Assembly: GCA_026393895.1 (NCBI GenBank)
Contig: JAPKZG010000095.1
Span: forward strand, 1 to 38,325
Origin: Candidatus Aminicenantota bacterium
GTDB lineage: Bacteria; Acidobacteriota; Aminicenantia; Aminicenantales; UBA4085
Direction: 5' to 3'
Length of the DNA: 38,325 nt
Shown here: positions 24,216 through 31,560 of the stretch, piece by piece
How the letters are laid out: the number at the start of each line of letters is the position of its first letter
Position numbering within the stretch: position 1 is the first letter of the stretch
The notes under the pieces: model-generated
What the model was told of the DNA's origin: nothing
Databases searched by the model: none
The model's input: only the letters and a program-made list of their open reading frames with translations
Translations under genes and position numbers: made by a program

Positions 24216-25448
24216 ATGCTGAACCTCGACCTCATCCAAACGGTCGCCTTCGCCGGGATCGTTCTTTTCATCGGTTATGCGCTCTGCCGATGGATCCGGC
24301 CGCTTTCCCGGTATAACATCCCGGCGCCGGTCGTGGGCGGTTTGCTGGTCGCCTTCGCGGCCCTGATCGCCCATCGCTATGGGACGACTTTGTTTTCGTT
24401 CGACACCACGCTCCGCGATCCCTTGATGATCGCCTTTTTCACTACGATCGGGTTCGGGGCCAGCTTTTCCCTTCTCAAGGTCGGCGGGCCGCAGGTCGTC
24501 CTTTTCTTCGTGATCGCCGCCGTAGCCGCCGTTTTTCAGAATATCCTCGGAGCGGGGATCGCCGTCCTCTTCGGACTCCATCCGCTGTTCGGCGTCCTCA
24601 GCGGTTCCGTGACCCTGACCGGAGGTCCGGCGACGGGGCTGGCCTTCGCCCCGTTGTTCGAGCAGGCCGGCGTCAACGGCGCGGCGACGATCGCCATCGC
24701 CGCGGCCATGTTCGGGATCATCTCCGGAGGGTTGATGGGTGGGCCGGTAGCGACGCGTCTGATCGAGCGGAACAGATTGAGGAAGGCCCACGCTCACAAG
24801 GGAGAAACGCCTGTCGTCATCGCCGAAGAGGTCGTGGAGGACAAACTGTCCGAAGCCAAAACGACCGCCCCGGGCGGAGAAGACCAGGAGGCTTTCGTTC
24901 TTCTTAAAAGCCTGGTCGTTCTCCTTGTCGCCATGTGGATCGGGTCCTGGGTGAGCAAGGGGTTCGCCGCATTGGGGATCACCCTCCCCGCCTATATCGG
25001 GGCCATGTTCGTCGCCGCGATCATCCGGAATGTCGACGATCTCACCCATTGGATCGGCTTGTCCCAGCGCACGCTCGACGACCTCGGCCACGTTGCCCTC
25101 TCTCTATTCCTGGTCATCGCCCTCATGACACTCAGACTCTGGGAGCTGGCCGGCTTGATGCTTCCCCTCTTCATCGTGCTTGTCGGCCAGGTGATCCTGA
25201 TCACGATCTTCTGCCTCGGACCGGTGTTCAAGTATATGGGCAAGGACTACGAAGCTTCGGTCATGTCCGGCGGATTTTTCGGCTTCATGATGGGGACGAC
25301 GGCCAACGCCATGGCCAACATGAAGGTCCTCGTCGACAAATACGGCCGGGCGCCACGCGCCTTCCTGGTCGTCCCCATGGTCGGGGCGTTTTTCATCGAT
25401 TTCGCGAACGCCCTCATCATTACGGTCTTCATCAACATCATGAAATAA
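24216..25448 (+). CDS. gltS: Sodium/glutamate symporter
   Basis: GltS imports glutamate with Na+. The 410-aa length and two-halves topology fit: about 10 hydrophobic segments, with a charged cytoplasmic loop (about residues 190-230: RLIERNRLRKAHAHKGE and a Glu-rich stretch) between the halves. The two reentrant-loop motifs are present: GSVTLTGGPATG in the first half and GFMMGTTANAMANM in the second, corresponding to the family's GGxxG elements. A Shine-Dalgarno-like AAAGGAAA precedes the start at 24216. It probably shares the permease promoter. It ends 65 bp before the convergent AGCS symporter gene. Confidence 0.93.
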   Translation: MLNLDLIQTVAFAGIVLFIGYALCRWIRPLSRYNIPAPVVGGLLVAFAALIAHRYGTTLFSFDTTLRDPLMIAFFTTIGFGASFSLLKVGGPQVVLFFVIAAVAAVFQNILGAGIAVLFGLHPLFGVLSGSVTLTGGPATGLAFAPLFEQAGVNGAATIAIAAAMFGIISGGLMGGPVATRLIERNRLRKAHAHKGETPVVIAEEVVEDKLSEAKTTAPGGEDQEAFVLLKSLVVLLVAMWIGSWVSKGFAALGITLPAYIGAMFVAAIIRNVDDLTHWIGLSQRTLDDLGHVALSLFLVIALMTLRLWELAGLMLPLFIVLVGQVILITIFCLGPVFKYMGKDYEASVMSGGFFGFMMGTTANAMANMKVLVDKYGRAPRAFLVVPMVGAFFIDFANALIITVFINIMK

Positions 25449-25464
25449 AGCGCGGAGAGAGAAT

Positions 25465-25507
25465 CCGGAAACTATTTCGCGACGGGCTCCAGGCGGCCTG
25501 TTTCCGG
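25465..25507. terminator. Possible bidirectional hairpin between gltS and the AGCS gene
   Basis: CCGGAAAC (25465-25472) pairs with GTTTCCGG (25500-25507) across a 27-nt loop, between two convergent genes. A short T-rich stretch lies nearby (25514-25520, inside the AGCS stop region). The loop is long and the T-run poor, so terminator function is only possible. Confidence 0.3.
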
Positions 25508-25513
25508 CCCGGG

Positions 25514-26980
25514 TTATTTTTGGGCGGCGTCCTCGGCCTCGTAACGGCGGCGGATCGCCGTCCAGATGCCGGCGTTTTTGATGCCCAATTTTTCCGGGTC
25601 GAAATACAAATGCTTAGCCTTCCGCTGGGCCTCGTAATCCTTCAACGTGGCCAAGCCGACCTTGGTCAGCAGGAGGATGGCGATGATGTTAAGCCAGGCC
25701 ATCAAACCCACGCCGATGTCGCCCATAACCCAGGCCAGGTTGGTCGAGCGGATCGCGCCGAAGAAGGTCATGCCCAGCAGGAACACCCGGGCCGCCTGGA
25801 TGGCCAGCGAGCTTTTCTTCTTGAACAGATATGCGACGTTGGATTCCGTGTAAAACGCATAGGCCATCAGGGTCGTGAAGGCGAAAAAGAAGAGGGCGAT
25901 GGCCACAAAATAGCCGCCGAATCCCTTGATCAGAGTGTCGATGCCCATCTGGGTCCAGACGGGGCTCGCTTCGACGCCGGGAATGTTGTTGACGATTTGT
26001 CCGCCCTTCCCGTCGGCGACGTTGTACATTCCGGTCAAAAGAATCATGAAGCCCGTGGCGCTGCAGACGAACAGGGTGTCCACGTAGACCGAAAACGCCT
26101 GGACCAGCCCCTGCTGGGCGGGATGCCGGACTTCGGCCGCGGCCGCGGCCTGGGGCCCCGTGCCCTGTCCGGCCTCGTTGGAGAAAATGCCCCGTTTGAC
26201 TCCCCAGACGATCGCCGACCCGACGATTCCTCCGAACATGGCGTTGGCCCCGAACGCGGAGCTGAAGATCATTCCCAAAACGGACGGCAGGCGCTTGATG
26301 TCGAGAATGATGATGATGATCGCCATGATCACGTAGCCGATGGCCATGAACGGAACCATGAGCTCGGCGGCCTTGCCGATGCGTTTGACTCCGCCGAAGA
26401 TGATCAGGGCCAGCAGGGCGCTGATGATGATTCCCGCAAGGGACGGGGTCAATTTCGGAAATACATTCTGAAAAGCGATGGTGATGCTGTTGGATTGGAT
26501 GCCCGGAAGCAGAATGCCGCAGGAGAGGATGGTGACGACGGCGAAGATGACGGCGTACCATTTTTGGCCCAGTCCTTTTTCGATGTAGTAGGACGGGCCG
26601 CCGCGGTAAACGCCCCCGATTTCTTCTTTCCAGACCTGGGCCAGGGCCGACTCGATATAGGCCGAACCCGCGCCTAGGAAGGCCAGCATCCACATCCAGA
26701 ACAACGCCCCGGGACCGCCGACGCTGATGGCCGTGGCCACGCCGGCGATATTGCCCGTCCCGATCCGGCCGCCCAGGGCCATGGCGAACCCCTGGAACGA
26801 CGAAACGCCCTTCTGGGACGAGGCGCCTTTCCAGAGCTGGCCGACCATGTCCTTGATCAACCGGACCTGGAGAAAGCGCGTCCGGATCGAGAAATAGATT
26901 CCCGCGCCGAGGCAAAGGACGACGAGGGGATAACTCCAGACGTATCCGTAAATCAGGTCCACCAGTTTCTGCAGGTTCAC
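25514..26980 (-). CDS. AGCS-family sodium:alanine/glycine symporter
   Basis: The 488-aa protein matches AGCS (AlsT/DagA) carriers: GAGIYFSIRTRFLQVR near the start, GVSSFQGFAMALGGRIGTGNIAGVATAISVGGPGALFWMW (about 59-98, the family signature), YRGGPSYYIEKGLG, and GIFSNEAGQGTGPQAAAAAEV. It has about 9-11 transmembrane segments. It imports alanine or glycine with Na+. The start is GTG at 26980, six nt after a strong CCTCCTCGG-complement Shine-Dalgarno (GAGGAGG). Its promoter at 27025-27053 leaves a leader of about 40 nt. Single-gene unit, convergent with gltS. A 32-bp piece of this gene occurs again at 29179-29210. Confidence 0.95.
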   Translation of the reverse strand: MNLQKLVDLIYGYVWSYPLVVLCLGAGIYFSIRTRFLQVRLIKDMVGQLWKGASSQKGVSSFQGFAMALGGRIGTGNIAGVATAISVGGPGALFWMWMLAFLGAGSAYIESALAQVWKEEIGGVYRGGPSYYIEKGLGQKWYAVIFAVVTILSCGILLPGIQSNSITIAFQNVFPKLTPSLAGIIISALLALIIFGGVKRIGKAAELMVPFMAIGYVIMAIIIIILDIKRLPSVLGMIFSSAFGANAMFGGIVGSAIVWGVKRGIFSNEAGQGTGPQAAAAAEVRHPAQQGLVQAFSVYVDTLFVCSATGFMILLTGMYNVADGKGGQIVNNIPGVEASPVWTQMGIDTLIKGFGGYFVAIALFFFAFTTLMAYAFYTESNVAYLFKKKSSLAIQAARVFLLGMTFFGAIRSTNLAWVMGDIGVGLMAWLNIIAILLLTKVGLATLKDYEAQRKAKHLYFDPEKLGIKNAGIWTAIRRRYEAEDAAQK

Positions 26981-27024
26981 GCGAAACCTCCTCGGACGGG
27001 ATGAAGCGAGGAAAACAAGAGGCC

Positions 27025-27053
27025 ATTCTATGAAGAATGCCGGAGGCGGTCAA
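27025..27053 (-). promoter_or_regulatory. Promoter for the AGCS symporter gene
   Basis: On the minus strand, TTGACC (27053-27048, 5/6), 17 nt and TAGAAT (27030-27025, 5/6). The leader of about 40 nt contains a strong Shine-Dalgarno (GAGGAGG) before the GTG start. Confidence 0.65.
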
Positions 27054-27102
27054 TCGAAATTATCGATGCGCCGGCCCGGATTCGTCCCGCGGGATCGCTT
27101 TG

Positions 27103-27131
27103 TTTTGAACGGGGCCGAAATATGTTATTAT
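27103..27131 (+). promoter_or_regulatory. Promoter for the first sulfatase-family gene
   Basis: TATTAT (27126-27131, 5/6) ends 7 nt before the TTG start at 27139. The -35 is poor: TTTTGA at 17 nt spacing, or TTGAAC (27105-27110) at 15 nt. The layout again predicts a leaderless or near-leaderless mRNA, here with a TTG start. Confidence 0.4.
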
Positions 27132-27138
27132 CAGCCCC

Positions 27139-29127
27139 TTGAAAAATCATAATCTTCGCCGTTTTCAGCGGACGCTTTTTCCCGTCCTGGTCCTGGCGGT
27201 ATTATCGGTTCCGGTCTGCCGTCCGAAATCCGAATCGAATCCCGTTGCATACCGTTTCATCGACGGGCTGACGAACGCCGGCGTCGTCGAGAGTCCCTTG
27301 AAAAACCCGGAAACGGCCGGCCTCGGGGATCGGGCCTACCCGGTCAATTCCTCCGTCATGGCCGAAACCGGAAGCGGCGAGGCCGCCTTCGGTTTGAAAC
27401 GCAAACTGAACCTGGGCTTGATGGAAACGGACATTCTCTTCGCTCCCCCCTGGAGCGAGTTCAAGTATCGGCTCCCCATTAAAACCGAAGGAGTCCTGGA
27501 TTTCGGGATCGGGATCGTCCGGGACGCCCACGCGGCCGCCAGATCCGCCGGAGCCGAAAATCCGTCCGGCGGCGTCAAATTCATGGTAATCCTCGAAACG
27601 GGCGGCCGCAAAAAGGTCCTTTTCGAGCGTCTTCTCAAACAGCCGGAAGCCCGGAAGTCCCGGACGATCAACCATGTCCGGCAACGAATTCCACTTCCGG
27701 CGAGGAAGGGAGAGGCGACGCTGACGCTCGTCACTTCCGGCGCGTCCGACGCCTTCGCCTACTGGGAGCATCCGGTCTTTTATGTTCCGGAAAAGACCCC
27801 CCTGAATATCATCCTCATTTCCGTCGACACCCTCCGCGCCGATCACGTGGGGACCTACGGGTACGACAAGCCGGTGACTCCCCGGATCGACGCCCTGGCC
27901 GCCGACGGCGTCGTCTTCGAAAACGTCTATTCGACGGCGCCGTGGACGCTTCCCGCCCACGTCTCCATGTTCACGGGCTTGAACTGCGTCCAGCACCGCG
28001 TCTATTCCGAGCATGACCGGATGGACCCCCGGACCACCACCCTGGCCGAAATCATGCGGGGGCGGGGATACGCGACCCGGGCGATCACGAGCGGCGGTTT
28101 CGTCAGCTCGATATTCGGATTTTCCAAGGGATTTGACGAATACCACATGGACCAGGCCGATATGATGGATGCGAGCCAGGCCGCCAAAACCGGGTACGAC
28201 GCGGCCCAATGGATCGAAAAGAACGCCGACCGGTCGTTCTTTCTCTTCCTCCACACCTACCAGGTTCATTCCCCCTACAAAAGCCCGAAGCCCTACCAGA
28301 CCATGTTCCTCCGGCCGGACGCGCCCTGGACCAGAGTCGACGTTACCAATATACTCGGCGGGCAGGGGGGCGTTTATAAACCCCTCAGCGAGTCCGAACG
28401 GGCCAACATGATCGCCCTCTACGACGGCGGCATCCGTTTCACGGACGAGACCCTCGTCCAGCACGTCGTGGACGCCCTCCGCCGGCATAAGCTCTACGAC
28501 CGGACGATGATCATCGTGACCAGCGATCACGGGGAGGAGTTTTACGACCACGGCGGCTGGACTCACTCCCACAGCGTTTACGACGAGATCATCCGCGTCC
28601 CGCTCGTCATCAAAATGCCGGGGTCGGAATGCCGGGGTCGGCGCTATTCCTCCATCGTCCGCCTGATCGACCTGATGCCCACGGTTCTCGATGTCGCCGG
28701 CATCCCGTCCGAGGAACTGTCCATTAACGGCGAGAGTCTCCGGCCCGTCCTGAGGGGAAAAGAGACGGGCGATCGCGTTTTCCTCGCCGAACTGGCCGAA
28801 AATATCCTCAACTGCCAGATTCCGCAACGCCTGGCTCTCAACTACGGACGCCGCAAAGTCATTTTGAACCGGGCGTTCACTCCGGAGCAGCTGGAGTTCT
28901 TCACCGCCAAACCGCCGTCGTTCCCCCCCGTCGAGCTCTACGACCTCGCCCGCGATCCCGGGGAACAAAAGAACGTCATCGACCGGCCGGAAGACGCCGC
29001 GAAAGTCCGGGCCCTCGTCCAAAAAGCCCGGGAGACCGACCGGCTCATCCCCAGAAGAGAGGGCAAGGAATCCAAGATCGACAAGAATTTGGAAGATCAG
29101 TTGCGGGCGTTGGGATACATCCGGTAG
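27139..29127 (+). CDS. Sulfatase/alkaline-phosphatase superfamily lipoprotein, copy 1
   Basis: The 662-aa protein has an N-terminal export signal ending at a Cys (VLSVPVC, residue about 27, a weak lipobox), a beta-rich N-terminal domain (about 30-220), then a sulfatase-fold domain: metal-binding SVDTLRADH (D230), the nucleophile region [10 protein letters not shown] (T270) and TSDHGEE (D463, H464). In canonical sulfatases the nucleophile is Cys or Ser in C/S-x-P-S-R, converted to formylglycine. Here the position is Thr in T-L-P-A-H, so it is not an ordinary formylglycine sulfatase; phospho- or sulfo-transfer by Thr, as in LtaS/EptA-type enzymes, is possible. TTG at 27139 is the only start codon between a stop at 27106 and the signal peptide. 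Copy 2 follows. Confidence 0.85.
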   Translation: MKNHNLRRFQRTLFPVLVLAVLSVPVCRPKSESNPVAYRFIDGLTNAGVVESPLKNPETAGLGDRAYPVNSSVMAETGSGEAAFGLKRKLNLGLMETDILFAPPWSEFKYRLPIKTEGVLDFGIGIVRDAHAAARSAGAENPSGGVKFMVILETGGRKKVLFERLLKQPEARKSRTINHVRQRIPLPARKGEATLTLVTSGASDAFAYWEHPVFYVPEKTPLNIILISVDTLRADHVGTYGYDKPVTPRIDALAADGVVFENVYSTAPWTLPAHVSMFTGLNCVQHRVYSEHDRMDPRTTTLAEIMRGRGYATRAITSGGFVSSIFGFSKGFDEYHMDQADMMDASQAAKTGYDAAQWIEKNADRSFFLFLHTYQVHSPYKSPKPYQTMFLRPDAPWTRVDVTNILGGQGGVYKPLSESERANMIALYDGGIRFTDETLVQHVVDALRRHKLYDRTMIIVTSDHGEEFYDHGGWTHSHSVYDEIIRVPLVIKMPGSECRGRRYSSIVRLIDLMPTVLDVAGIPSEELSINGESLRPVLRGKETGDRVFLAELAENILNCQIPQRLALNYGRRKVILNRAFTPEQLEFFTAKPPSFPPVELYDLARDPGEQKNVIDRPEDAAKVRALVQKARETDRLIPRREGKESKIDKNLEDQLRALGYIR

Positions 29128-29178
29128 GGGAAAGATCCAAAACACGCCGGATTGATCCTCGGCCTTCTTAAAACCCGC

Positions 29179-29210
29179 CCGCCCAGGGCCATGGCGAATC
29201 CCTGGAACGA
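29179..29210 (+). repeat. 32-bp relic of the AGCS symporter gene between the two sulfatase copies
   Basis: Thirty-one of 32 bases match 26769-26800 inside the AGCS gene, in the same orientation. Nothing around it codes. The simplest reading is that the sulfatase gene was duplicated together with upstream sequence reaching into the AGCS gene, and most of that was later deleted. The rest of the 158-bp gap (29128-29285) holds no gene. Confidence 0.8.
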
Positions 29211-29273
29211 ACTCCCCGGTTCCGGCCGCCGCATCCGGCCAACGACAGAATTTTTCACCGAGCTCGATCATGA

Positions 29274-29279
29274 TACAAT
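29274..29279 (+). promoter_or_regulatory. -10 box for the second sulfatase-family gene, predicting a leaderless mRNA
   Basis: TACAAT (5/6 match to TATAAT) lies 6 nt before the ATG at 29286. The matching -35 position (29251-29256, TTTTTC) is poor. No Shine-Dalgarno is present. Confidence 0.5.
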
Positions 29280-29285
29280 ACGCCG

Positions 29286-31268
29286 ATGACAATCCGAAAA
29301 TTTTTCGCGCCGGCCGCGGCCGTCCTGATCCTGGGAGTTTTCCTCTTTCCGGCCTGCCGTCCGAAACCCGGGTCAAATCCCGTCGAATACCGATTCATCG
29401 ACGAGTTGACGACCGCGGGCGTCGTCGAGAGTCCCTTGAAACACCCGGAAACGGCCGGCCTCGGTCCACGGGCTTTCCCGGTCAATTCCTCCGTCATGAC
29501 CGAAACCGGAAGCGGCGAGGCCGCCTTCGGTTTGAAACGCAAACTGAACCTGGACCTGACGGCAACGGACATTCTCTTCGCCCCTTCCCGGAGCGAGTTC
29601 AAGTATCGGCTCCTCATCAAAACCGAGGGATTCCTGGATTTCGGGATCGGGATCATCCGGGACGCCCACACAGCCGCCCGATCCGCCGACCCTGAAAATC
29701 CGTCCGGCATCGTTAAATTCATGGTGATCCTCGAAACGGGCGGCCGCAAGAAGATCCTTTTCGAGCGTCTTCTCAAACAGCCGGAAGCCCGAAAGTACCG
29801 GACGATCAACCATGTCTGGCAACGGATTCCGCTGCCGGCGCGGCAGGGGGAGGCGACGCTGACGTTCATCACTTCCGGCGATTCCGGCCCCTTCGCTTAC
29901 TGGATGCATCCGGTCTTTTATGTTCCGGAAAAGACCCCCCTGAATGTTATCCTCATTTCCGTCGACACCCTCCGCGCCGATCACGTGGGAACCTACGGGT
30001 ACGACAGGCCGGTTACTCCCCGAATCGACGCCCTGGCCACCGACGGCGTCGTCTTCGAAAACGCCTATTCGACGGCGCCGTGGACGCTTCCCGCCCACGT
30101 CTCCATGCTCACCGGCTTGAACTGCGTCCGGCACCGCGTCTATACCGAAAATGACCGGATGGATCCCCGGACCACCACCCTGGCTGAAATCATGCGGGAG
30201 CGGGGATACGCGACCCGGGCGATCGTCGCCAGCGGTGGTTTTATCAGCGCGAGATTTGGATTCTCCAAGGGATTCGAAGAATACCGCATGGACACGGGCG
30301 ATCTCTCCAACGAGACCCAGGCCTCCAAAGCCGGCCAGGATGCCGTTCAATGGATCGAACAGAACACGGACCGATCGTTCTTTCTTTTCCTCCATACCTA
30401 CCAGGTCCATTCCCCTTATAAGAGTCCCGAACCGTATCGATCCATGTTCCTCCGGAAGGACGCCCGCTGGAAGAAATTCGACATCATCGGAGACCTCGGC
30501 GGCCGGGAGGGGATATTCACCCCCCTCAGCGAGTCCGAACGGGCCAACGTGATCGCTCTCTACGACGCCGGCATCCGCTACACGGACGAGACCCTCATCC
30601 AGCCCGTCGTGGACGCCCTCCGCCGGCATAAGCTCTACGACCGGACGATGATCATCGTGACCAGCGATCACGGGGAAGAATTTTACGACCACGGCGGCTG
30701 GAGTCACGCGCACACCGTTTACGACGAGCTCATCCGCGTCCCGCTCATCATCAAAATGCCAAGGTCGGAATTCCGGGGGCGGCGCTATTCCTCCATCGTC
30801 CGCCTGATCGACCTGATGCCCACGGTTCTCGATGTCGCCGGCATCCCGTTCAAGGAGCTGTCCCTCAACGGCGATAGTATTCGGCCCGTCCTAAGGGAAA
30901 AAGAGACGAGCGACCGCGTTTTCCTGGCCGAACTGGCCGAAAACATCCTCGATAATCAGATTCCGCGCCGCCTGGCCCTCAACGACGGGCGTAACAAAGT
31001 CATTTTGAACCAGCCCTTTTCCCAGGAGCAGATGAAATTCTTCATCGTCAAACCATCGCCGATCCCCCCCCTTGCACTCTACAACCTCACCCGGGATCCC
31101 GCGGAAAAAACGAATGTCATTGACCGGCCGGAAGACGCCGTTAAAGTCCGGGTCCTCGTCCAAAAAGCCCGGGAGACCGACCGGCTCATTCCAAAGAGAG
31201 AAGGTAAAAAATCCAAGATCGATAAAAGCCTGGAGGATCAGTTGCGGGCCTTGGGATACATCCGGTAA
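29286..31268 (+). CDS. Sulfatase/alkaline-phosphatase superfamily lipoprotein, copy 2
   Basis: The 660-aa paralogue is aligned end to end with copy 1 at roughly 80% identity by eye, and higher in the catalytic half. The signal peptide is clearer ([10 protein letters not shown], lipid-type Cys at about 23). All catalytic positions are kept: [19 protein letters not shown] (T267) and TSDHGEEF, again with Thr instead of formylglycine Cys/Ser. Differences cluster in the loop around residues 330-345 and the end of the catalytic domain, so substrate range may differ. A terminator follows at 31287-31308. Both copies are in frame and intact, with no sign of decay, so both are probably used. Confidence 0.86.
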   Translation: MTIRKFFAPAAAVLILGVFLFPACRPKPGSNPVEYRFIDELTTAGVVESPLKHPETAGLGPRAFPVNSSVMTETGSGEAAFGLKRKLNLDLTATDILFAPSRSEFKYRLLIKTEGFLDFGIGIIRDAHTAARSADPENPSGIVKFMVILETGGRKKILFERLLKQPEARKYRTINHVWQRIPLPARQGEATLTFITSGDSGPFAYWMHPVFYVPEKTPLNVILISVDTLRADHVGTYGYDRPVTPRIDALATDGVVFENAYSTAPWTLPAHVSMLTGLNCVRHRVYTENDRMDPRTTTLAEIMRERGYATRAIVASGGFISARFGFSKGFEEYRMDTGDLSNETQASKAGQDAVQWIEQNTDRSFFLFLHTYQVHSPYKSPEPYRSMFLRKDARWKKFDIIGDLGGREGIFTPLSESERANVIALYDAGIRYTDETLIQPVVDALRRHKLYDRTMIIVTSDHGEEFYDHGGWSHAHTVYDELIRVPLIIKMPRSEFRGRRYSSIVRLIDLMPTVLDVAGIPFKELSLNGDSIRPVLREKETSDRVFLAELAENILDNQIPRRLALNDGRNKVILNQPFSQEQMKFFIVKPSPIPPLALYNLTRDPAEKTNVIDRPEDAVKVRVLVQKARETDRLIPKREGKKSKIDKSLEDQLRALGYIR

Positions 31269-31286
31269 GTGAAAAATCCGACACGC

Positions 31287-31308
31287 GCCGGGACGACCCC
31301 GGCTTTTT
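31287..31308 (+). terminator. Rho-independent terminator after the sulfatase pair
   Basis: GCCGGG (31287-31292), loop ACGAC and CCCGGC (31298-31303) form a 6-bp GC stem followed directly by TTTTT (31304-31308), 19 nt after the stop of copy 2. It is followed by the 14-bp palindrome CCGGCCGCGGCCGG (31315-31328), which sits at the end of the convergent small gene. Confidence 0.75.
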
Positions 31309-31330
31309 CAAGACCCGGCCGCGGCCGGCA

Positions 31331-31549
31331 TTATTTTTCGGTCTTCTTCGGCTTGAATTTGACGATATAGACGACGCCGATCACGACGAGCAGGACTCCC
31401 CACCACACGCCCGCGTGCAACTCGCGTAAAACCACGTGATGCTTGAACGGAACAATCAAGTCGTAGATCCCTGCCCCGAAGATCAAAACGCCGTAAACGG
31501 TCAGGAGCAGTCCGATGAAGTACCAAATCGAGATCATCTTTTTTTCCAT
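31331..31549 (-). CDS. 72-aa two-helix membrane protein, partner of the SSS symporter
   Basis: The product begins MEKKMISIWYFIGLLLTVYGVL and has hydrophobic segments at about 7-29 and 48-65, with a Lys-rich C-terminus (KFKPKKTEK). The ATG at 31549 is chosen for AAGGAGC upstream and because the extended frame runs back into the symporter gene. It starts 11 bp after the symporter stop, so the two are cotranscribed. I know of no named family. Small two-helix partners accompany some SSS transporters (for example DUF4212-type subunits), so an accessory subunit is a reasonable inference. Confidence 0.65.
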   Translation of the reverse strand: MEKKMISIWYFIGLLLTVYGVLIFGAGIYDLIVPFKHHVVLRELHAGVWWGVLLVVIGVVYIVKFKPKKTEK

Positions 31550-31560
31550 GGGCTTGCTCC

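Noticed and set aside
24935-26677. A 580-codon plus-strand frame across the gltS end and the AGCS gene
   Set aside because: It runs in a different frame through gltS and antisense through AGCS; both have full family signatures. Its translation is low-complexity (Gly/Arg/Asp/His).
27202-29376. A 724-codon open frame on the minus strand opposite the first sulfatase gene
   Set aside because: It is antisense to a gene with a clear catalytic domain and signal peptide. Long antisense frames are expected at this GC content, and the translation is rich in Gly, Arg, Asp and Val with no domain.
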